DNA of 14,173 bases from positions 1 through 14,173 of the forward strand of contig MU657763.1 in NCBI GenBank assembly GCA_026770575.1. Direction: 5' to 3'. The notes under the pieces were generated by a model, which did not search any database, was not told the origin of the DNA, and was given only the letters and a program-made list of their open reading frames with translations. Positions 9,001 to 14,173 of this stretch are shown here, in pieces. Every line of letters begins with the position of its first letter. Positions within the stretch are counted from its first letter, which is position 1. Position numbers and translations under genes: made by a program. Source of the stretch: Pelagophyceae sp. CCMP2097 (taxonomy: Eukaryota > Sar > Pelagophyceae).

Positions 9001-9508
9001 CCATGCCTACAAACGCACGTCCGCGAAACGCCGCCAACCTGGAAGCCAAGCCGAGGCGCACGCCCCGAAGACGCAAAGACCGGGAGCCCGCGCAGCCCCT
9101 CGGGCATCCGGGCCGAGCGTGCGCAGGGCGCAACCGGCTGGCGTCCGGGCGGCGGCGCTCACCGAAGACGGTGTACGTTTTGCCCGAGCCGGAGAGGCCG
9201 TAGGCGAAGAGGACGACTGCGTTGCCCTCGTAGAGGTCCTTTTTGATCTTCTGGCCGACGGAGTTGTAGACGTCCTCTTGCGAGACGAACTTCATGTTCT
9301 CGCAGACCTCCATGTCCTTCGCGTCGCAGTGGTGCTTGTAGTTGAAGGCCGTCCACCACGAGTAGGAAAAGCTGAAGAACGTCGTCGAGTAGTCCGAGTT
9401 CAACAGCTGGATCGTGCCCTGCTCCGGGCCGACCTGCTGCATGTCGATGCCCAGGCGGTCGTCGAGCACCCAGGGCCGCGCCCGCAGCGCCACCTCGATG
9501 GACGACAT
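6062..9508 (-). CDS. Kinesin-3-like motor protein with FHA domain (five exons)
   Basis: Exons are 9508-9163, 9006-8766, 8667-7122, 7048-6428 and 6325-6062; phases agree throughout and give 1005 aa. The motor (about 1-388) begins IEVALRARPW and has the P-loop GLSGSGKT (104-111), switch I as NHQSTRGH (228-235, usually N..SSRSH) and switch II DLAGTE (262-267). A coiled-coil stretch with eight glycines (426-433) leads to an FHA-like domain (about 497-591). A region around 800-918 (ending TQQLVDFLSGKNGMDFEVF) resembles the C2-like DUF3694 segment of KIF1/KIF13, and a coiled-coil tail follows. These domains suggest plus-end cargo transport on microtubules; no PH domain is visible. The start is the first ATG after an in-frame TAG (9559-9557). 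The motor is divergent, and the last intron's edges are the least certain. Confidence 0.88.
7956..7979. repeat. GCC trinucleotide run in the kinesin coding sequence
   Basis: Eight exact GCC units read on the minus strand as eight GGC glycine codons between two coiled-coil stretches. Such a pure codon run is prone to length change by slippage and probably acts as a flexible linker. Confidence 0.9.
8668..8765 (-). other. GC-AG intron in the kinesin motor domain (98 bp)
   Basis: The reading frame breaks between the segments ending GFMDI and starting WCQSAVLNS, and no GT donor lies in a usable place. Splicing GA|GCAAGG (8766/8765) to TGTAG|G (8668/8667) restores one frame, giving MDI-E-WCQSAV. 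The length matches the neighbouring introns and phase 2 fits both sides. GC-AG introns are a known minor class. Confidence 0.7.
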
Positions 9509-9782
9509 CGAAGCCGCCGCACGCTCCCGAGCAGCAGCCGGCGACGCGCCCTCGACCTATAGTCGGTTGCTCAGCGCCGCCAGGATCTCAGCGCCGTAAC
9601 AGCTCCGCCAACCGCACGTGAATTGCGTCTGCGGTGAAACTAATTTGAAACTTTCCTGCAATTTGTGAACGTTCCGCAGACTCGCCTGTTTTGGAGATCG
9701 GTCGACGAGGCCCCGCGCGCGCGCACGCACGCCGCCTCTCGCCCCCCGCTTCTGCCGCCCCGTTTCACATTTCGGCGGCGAA
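9509..9782. promoter_or_regulatory. Divergent promoter region shared by the kinesin and SRP9
   Basis: The 274 bases between the two start codons must promote transcription both ways. Near 9713-9730 there is an alternating CG/CA run (GCGCGCGCGCACGCACG), followed by a pyrimidine-rich stretch up to about 9765. No TATA box is evident for SRP9. A CTATAG word near 9556-9561 on the minus strand could be an acceptor for an unseen 5' kinesin exon. The SRP9 ATG context (GGCGAAATGGC) is favourable. Confidence 0.5.
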
Positions 9783-10266
9783 ATGGCGACTCGGCCGGGG
9801 ACGATTGAAGAATTTACGGACCGAGTCAAGGAACTTTTCGCGCTCGACGCGGCCAAGACGCGCTTCATCCTCAAGTACAAGCACACCGACGGCAACATGT
9901 CCCTCCGCGCCACCAACGACGAACTCGTGAGTCTAAAAGAAGGGCGACGGGCCGACGACGGCAAGCGGCGGGGACCACCGGGTCGCCGCGCACGACCGCT
10001 GTCGCACAGTGCATCATCTACAAGACGGACCAAGCGTCGGAGATGCGGCGAGCCGAGGCGCTCCAGCTCTGGCTCATAGCCGCCATGTGCGACGTCGAAG
10101 TCGACGCGCTCCCCGAGCAGGCGGAAGGTGCGCCCCGATTGCGCAGCCCGCGCGCTCGGGTCGGCGCAACGCTTGCATCGCAGGCGAGGCCGATTTGCCG
10201 CGCCAGGGCGCGCCGAGCGACAAGCAACGAAGAGGCAAAAAGTCGAAGCGGGGACGGCAAGTGTGA
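9783..10266 (+). CDS. SRP9: Signal recognition particle 9 kDa subunit (three exons)
   Basis: SRP9 pairs with SRP14 on the Alu domain of SRP RNA and slows translation during ER targeting. Exons are 9783-9926, 10010-10127 and 10184-10266, with GT-AG introns of 83 and 56 bp, giving 114 aa. The family pattern is clear: an N-terminal EEFTDRVKELF helix, RFILKYKHTDGNMSLRATND, then after intron 1 CIIYKTDQASEMRRAEALQ, where the motif YKTDQA is diagnostic. Intron 2 is placed because it yields a basic tail (GKKSKRGRQV) like that of plant SRP9, whereas reading through would add an arginine-rich, unfamiliar end at 10333. Exons 1 and 2 are firm; the last junction is inference. Confidence 0.88.
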
Positions 10267-10455
10267 CGCGCATCCGACTGGGGCGCGCCGGCGCGACCGC
10301 CACGCCGCTTCACCAGGTTTATATGTGTGGTAATCTAAATGTCCAGAGCCGACGGCCGAAGCCGGGAGTCCCCGCGGCGCTCCGAGGCCGTCCCGAGGCC
10401 GAAGTCCGGATTCCAACTTTTAGCACAGGCACAAGGACACACGTTTGGGCGGGCC
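10267..10455. terminator. Convergent 3' region of SRP9 and the B-box gene
   Basis: Only 189 bases separate the two stop codons, so both 3' untranslated regions lie here and may overlap. One AT-richer patch (about 10316-10340) interrupts the GC-rich sequence. I see no canonical AATAAA on either strand. Confidence 0.4.
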
Positions 10456-12309
10456 TCAGCCATTGGTGAGTTTCAGGGCGCCCCCCTCTTCCGCGATGGC
10501 GGCGTTGAGGTCGTCTGTGGCGTCGAGGAGCTTTGCGATCATCTTCTCTCGCACGTCGCGGAGGCCCGCGTCCTGCGCGCGCGCGATGAAGCGGATGCGG
10601 CGGCCGGCGACCTGGGCGTTGTTCGGCGGCCGGTAGCCGTAGTCGCGTGGCGCCGGCCGCAGCGCCGCGTCCGTCTCGTGGAACGCGTCGCCGACCCAGG
10701 CCCCGAATCCGGCGAGGTTCGCCGTGGCGCGCTGCTTGCCGTATAGGCGGCCGTGGTCCGGCACGGGCAGGCCTTTCAGCTTGGCCGTCCACCACAGAGC
10801 GCCGTCCTTGCGCCGCGCTTCGGTGCGCGCTTTGGCGACGGCGAGGCGCTTGATCGCTCTTATCCGGCCGCGGACGACGAGTCGGTAGCGCCTGCGGTAG
10901 AAGCGCTGCAATCTAACGGCGGCGGCCTCGATGCGGTGGTGGTAGCGCAGTCGTTCGCGGCGGACGAGAGTCACGGGCCGGTCCTTGTGTCTGGAGAAGA
11001 AGGATCGCTTCTCCATCTCCAGCAGGACGCGCTTAATGCGGTGATGCTCCTTCAGACCAAGGCCTAGGTAGTCGTCCCACTCAAAGGCGAGTAGGAGCGC
11101 GCCGTCGACGCGGAACTTCATAAGGTGGGGCACCATGTACTTGAGGCCCAGGCGCCGGAACCAGATGCACAGCTTGCGTGTGCCCCACAGAGATATGTCC
11201 TCCGGGTCATACTCCTCAGCGCCGAGCCTACGCGGGCGTTAGCTGCGGGGGCGATGATGCCCCGCGGCGGACACCCGATTCCTGGAGGGCGTGCTCACAG
11301 CCAGGGCTTGTCGAGCGTCGTCCGATGCGTCTGCGCGTTTGTGTAAATCTGCTTGCCCGTGACGGCGTCGGTGCGGCAGGTGTAGCAGAGGCGGATGGCG
11401 GATCGCATGAAGCGGCGCGCGCGCCAGACGAACCACTGGCACTGGATCATGAGCGCGGCCACATCGTCCGACTTGTGCGGCTTCAAATCGCGGTGGTACA
11501 GGAATCGCGGCTTGTCCCAAGAGGCGCGCTCCAGCAGCGGCGAAGGGCCGTTGTAGTAGTAGTAGAAGCGCGCGTGCTCGCGCGAGAAGATGCGATCGTA
11601 GTAGCACGTCGTCAGGAAAACCAGCACGTTCCGCGCCGCCTTGCAGAGCACGCACTGCTGCACGCGCCGCGCGCACTCCTACAAGACGCGGCGACGTCGG
11701 ACGACCGGCGCGCTCCCGAGGGGGCGCACGTCGAACGTCGGGAAGGGCTTAAGGTCAAAGTCCTTCAACGCGTAGGGCTTGTGCCACGCCGGCGCGCCGG
11801 CGGTCGCGCGGCGGATGTCGCAGTAGAAGTACCGCCGCGACCGCGGGTCGTAGAAGCGGTCGAACGCCTCGCGGCACTTTTGCAGCAGCACGCCCCGCGC
11901 GATCGCGCAGCGCAGCAGGCCCGTGACGCGCAGGCACGCGCGGTCCGCGGTGCACGTCGGCAGCGCCGTGCGCACGTGATCCAGCCGCTTGAAGTGGCGA
12001 TGCACCTCCCAGTCGCACCTGCGCGCGCGTCGCAAAGTCACAAAGGCGCGCGACAAAAGGGCGCCCGGCGCAAGAGGTGCAGATCCCTCACTCGTCACAG
12101 AGGAAGTCGCCCTGCGCGTGGCCCGACGTACAGGAGACGCAGTGCAGCGTCGCGGCGCGCCGCTCGCAAAAGGAGCAGAGCCGCCCCAGCGTGAGCTCGA
12201 GCTTGTTGATCCAGAGCTTGAACGAGGGCCCGTCGCCCTTCTTCCGGGCCGCCGTCGCCTGGTCCTTGGCCTTTTGGCGCCGCGCGTCGAAGACGCGCTT
12301 CGAGAACAT
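10456..12309 (-). CDS. B-box zinc finger / WW-like / IQ / SAM domain scaffold protein (four exons)
   Basis: Exons 12309-12092, 12018-11730, 11678-11299 and 11227-10456 join in phase to 552 aa through GT-AG introns of 73, 51 and 71 bp. A B-box-like zinc finger spans residues 45-87 (C45, C48, C57, C60, C71, C74, H79, H87) and is itself completed across intron 1. Three WW-like units follow (about 126-160, 194-227 and 266-296), each with a tyrosine-rich strand and an ending such as AWHKP, SWDKP or LDKPW. An IQ motif lies near 243-262 (AALMIQCQWFVWRARRF), a SAM domain near 310-370 (RRLGLKY, VDGALLLAF, LGLGLKEHHRIKRVL), and a second IQ near 395-415. The mix suggests a calmodulin-binding scaffold; the actual role is unknown. 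Start ATG 12309 is preferred because upstream sequence in this frame runs into a transposon. Confidence 0.82.
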
Positions 12310-12518
12310 GGCGCGTGCGCGGCGGCGGCGCGCGCCCGGCGGCGCGCGCGCGGCGGGCCGCCCTCGCGCGCGCGCCTGGAGCGGCGGCACCCCGAGAACA
12401 GATCCCCGACCGAGACCACTGCCTCCCCACAGCCCTCGACTCAGCCCGCTTCCCGCCGCTGCAGGAGTGTCGCCAAAAGGGCGCTTGGGATCGACCCACG
12501 GTTCCGCATGGCACAGTA
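12310..12518. promoter_or_regulatory. Upstream region of the B-box gene
   Basis: About 210 bases separate the start codon from the target duplication of the downstream-lying MITE, so the promoter and 5' leader are short or reach into the element. The first 65 bases are extremely GC-rich (runs of GCGCGC and GGCGGC). No clear TATA box is seen. Confidence 0.4.
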
Positions 12519-12526
12519 GAAGGGTG

Positions 12527-12953
12527 CAGCGGTGGGAATTCATTTAAGGGTGAAGTGAATTATTCACTGAATAAATTCACTTCACCATATTCACTTCACA
12601 TTCACCGTCATTTCACTACCACCGAACATTTGTGAAGGACTTCATTAATGACTTCACCAACCCCGGCCGACGCCACCGTCGCTCTGAGGTCCCCGGAAGA
12701 CCGGAAGGAGTCGCACTGCCCTTGAGCAGACGTCCTGGGGCAATTGCTGGCGCATACAGCCGTCGGCGGACGAGCCTTGCGATTTGGAAGGGACATATTT
12801 TGGACCTCTCAAAATTCACTGATTCACTTCACATTCACCAGGATTTGCAGCCGTAGTGAACGTCGATTCACTCGTCACTTCACTACCACCGAACATTTGA
12901 GACCTCGCGTGAATATTCACTTACTTTGAATTTCCAGTGAATTCCCACCGCTG
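12527..12953 (+). mobile_element. hAT-type MITE, copy 2 (427 bp), with 8-bp target duplication
   Basis: Perfect 16-bp inverted repeats CAGCGGTGGGAATTCA lie at 12527-12542 and, in reverse complement, 12938-12953. An exact 8-bp direct repeat GAAGGGTG flanks the element (12519-12526 and 12954-12961). The interior aligns with the reverse complement of copy 1, including the GC-rich centre and the GAAGTGAAT-type subterminal words. It carries an extra segment near 12778-12815 (around TTTGGAAGGGACATATTTTG) that copy 1 lacks. No transposase is encoded, so it would move only with enzyme from elsewhere. Confidence 0.93.
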
Positions 12954-13093
12954 GAAGGGTGGGAGGAGCACCTGGAGATCCCGACCACGTCGATAGACGA
13001 CCCCGACAAACTCTAGGGGCTTTCGACTTCGGTCGACACTAGGATTCCTACCAAGTTGCATTCTCGGCTGCCTCTTGGATCAAGTGGTTATCT

Positions 13094-13293
13094 CACCCCC
13101 AATTAGAATCGGCTTTCCCGGAAATCCCCCAATTAGACTCAACCTTTTTCTGAAAATATTCTGCTCTATCGGAGCAACGGGCTTCCCTTTTTCTGACCAT
13201 ATTATATTTTCAAGCTCCCTGATTGGTCAGAAACGATTCTAATTGGGGATTATTCTAATTGGGGGTGGAACTTCCTAGCTCTAATTGGGGGTG
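13094..13293. repeat. Inverted and direct CCCCCAATTAGA motifs (possible small TIR element)
   Basis: CCCCCAATTAGA occurs forward at about 13096-13107 and 13126-13137, and as TCTAATTGGGG(G) at about 13238-13248, 13254-13265 and 13279-13291. The outermost matched pair, CACCCCCAATTAGAAT at 13094-13109 and its complement at 13252-13267, would bound a 174-bp element. The last two right-hand motifs are each followed by an AACTTCCTAG word, a local tandem duplication. I could not find a target duplication. Confidence 0.65.
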
Positions 13294-13319
13294 AAACTTC
13301 CTAGGAATTCCTAGTACCA

Positions 13320-13437
13320 GCTTAAGCTGAAAGTTATCTAAATTTTAAAGCTTTAAGCGGCCTTTAAAGCTGGAAATGGAGGAGTTATCTAGATTTTAAG
13401 TGGCCTCACTTAAAATACCTCTCTCCGAGCCTTTAAA
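13320..13437. repeat. AT-rich dispersed repeat with CTCGGAGAGAG word, uninterrupted copy
   Basis: This is the reverse-complement counterpart of 3534-3986, without the 331-bp insertion; the joint reads CTCCTCCATTTCCAG on the minus strand. It begins beside a CTAGGAATTCCTAG palindrome (13301-13314). It supplies the empty-site comparison for the nested element on the left. Confidence 0.8.
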
Positions 13438-13560
13438 TAAACCGATTTATTACAAGAGCGCGCCGGAGGCACACGGAGGACCCGAAGGATACAGCCAAAT
13501 CCCATTGCTATGCCCACGTAAATAATTAAAATTATTTAAACTAATCGCTGAATTTTGCGG
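13438..13560. other. Short AT-rich spacer with a fragment of the hairpin repeat
   Basis: Positions 13477-13488 read AGGACCCGAAGG, the first half of the hairpin arm of the GACA repeat without its partner, so this is probably a fragment or a decayed copy. Nothing else is recognisable. Confidence 0.4.
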
Positions 13561-13661
13561 TCGACCAGGTTTGAACCTGTGACCACCTTCTTATTCTATT
13601 ATGATTTCAATGATTCCCAATTTTAGCGATCGCATTAACCACCAATCGCTGAATTGGCCGA
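13561..13661 (-). other. tRNA-like fragment near 12-bp direct repeats (possible SINE)
   Basis: The minus strand has a T-arm-like CAGGTTCAAACCTG (B-box-like GGTTCAAACC). Further upstream is a hairpin AGCGAT...ATCGCT whose loop contains GGTTAA, as a tRNA D-loop does. The ends TCGGCCA (13661-13655) and TGGTCGA (13567-13561) could pair as a 7-bp acceptor stem. The direct repeat AATCGCTGAATT occurs at 13543-13554 and 13644-13655. The pieces do not fold into one standard cloverleaf, so a working tRNA is unlikely. Confidence 0.28.
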
Positions 13662-13676
13662 GTTGCTGCCCTTCCC

Positions 13677-13857
13677 CCCAAAGGTGGAACCTCACGGATT
13701 TAACCGTGGACGGACGGACAGAAGGACGGACGGACGGACAGACGGACGGACAGACAAAATTGCCCCTGGTAATCCTTCAATCAAAGGACCCGAAGGGCAC
13801 TTGCCGTAAACAGACGTTGATTAAACGGCAAGGACCCTTCGGGTCCTCAAAAACTGA
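13677..13857 (+). repeat. GACA-microsatellite/hairpin repeat, copy 3 (uninterrupted)
   Basis: A CCAAAGGTGGAACCTC segment leads into a GGAC/GACA microsatellite (13708-13756) and then the hairpin, with arms at 13785-13807 and 13825-13847, a 17-nt loop and two mismatches. It is the only copy here that is complete from leader to hairpin. The open frame across it (13601-13870) merely reads the microsatellite as Asp/Gly/Arg/Thr repeats. Confidence 0.85.
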
Positions 13858-14173
13858 GTTCTGCTATTAAAGTGTTCTGCTCGGATTTTAAACGAGTTCA
13901 GCGAGTCACTCGCTCTTAGCCCAGTCACTATTGGGTGTGGAATGCTCAGCCACTTGATCTAGCGAGGACGTTTGGATACGATCGGCTTTTGTAGAGTATA
14001 GATTGGAATATAGTGGAGCGTCTCCGGGCCGGACGTGGCTTATCGCGGGAGGCGATGGGGAGATTCTGATCCGCAGGGAGGCCTTTCGGCGCTCTCTTCC
14101 AAGAGCGCCGTCGACTCGCCCTGCTCTTATGGCGGTGACGTTGGCAGCATCGACACGCACGGCCCGTACTACG
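13858..14173. other. Gene-free right edge with a short hairpin
   Basis: No coding sequence is recognisable. A 9-bp perfect stem (14087-14095 with 14102-14110) encloses a 6-nt loop. The sequence becomes GC-richer toward the edge and may be the start of another gene outside the window; the minus-strand open frame at 13906-14160 has no recognisable domain. Confidence 0.4.

Noticed and set aside
9557..10303. 248-aa minus-strand open frame opposite SRP9
   Set aside because: No domain, and SRP9 with conserved motifs explains the plus strand.
11679..11681. In-frame TAG between exons 2 and 3 of the B-box gene, suggesting a pseudogene
   Set aside because: The TAG is the last three bases of a well-formed 51-bp GT-AG intron that preserves the frame.
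12310..12543. N-terminal extension of the B-box protein
   Set aside because: It is low-complexity Gly/Arg/Pro sequence and its first residues are read from the hAT MITE end.
1..14173. CRISPR array, bacterial operon, phage or rRNA content
   Set aside because: No regularly spaced direct repeats with unique spacers, no bacterial gene structure and no rRNA-like sequence were seen; the genes are eukaryotic and split by introns.

Overview
The window is eukaryotic nuclear DNA, not bacterial. Three of its four genes are split by short GT-AG introns (51-156 bp, one GC-AG), and the products are eukaryote-specific: a CAAX prenyl protease, a kinesin, SRP9 and a B-box/WW-like/IQ/SAM scaffold. The GC-rich, tightly packed exons, the tiny introns and the scaffold's domain mix suggest a unicellular alga or related protist. 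A stramenopile such as a pelagophyte would fit, but that placement is inference from style and not from a marker gene.

Layout. Positions 1-4336 are gene-free and repeat-rich. They hold a GACA-microsatellite repeat that ends in a conserved 23-bp hairpin, a 722-bp inverted-repeat transposon nested inside a second copy of it, a strong 29-bp stem-loop, tRNA-like fragments, a 436-bp hAT-type MITE with an 8-bp target duplication, and a 331-bp inverted-repeat element nested in an AT-rich repeat. Positions 4337-12309 form a compact gene island. It carries STE24 (minus, one exon), a 1005-aa kinesin-3-like motor (minus, five exons), SRP9 (plus, three exons, divergent from the kinesin), and a 552-aa B-box/WW-like/IQ/SAM protein (minus, four exons, convergent with SRP9). 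Positions 12310-14173 are again repeat-rich: a second hAT MITE with its own 8-bp target duplication, a cluster of CCCCCAATTAGA motifs, an uninterrupted copy of the AT-rich repeat, a tRNA-like fragment between 12-bp direct repeats, and a third copy of the GACA/hairpin repeat.

The genes are housekeeping and cytoskeletal and do not form an operon-like system: protein prenyl processing at the ER, vesicle or organelle transport, co-translational targeting, and a probable calmodulin-binding scaffold. The most unusual content is the repeat landscape. Every named repeat family lies on both sides of the gene island in opposite orientations, and the right-hand copies act as uninterrupted references that date nested insertions on the left. 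All splice models were built by hand from reading frame, phase and domain continuity, with no transcript evidence.
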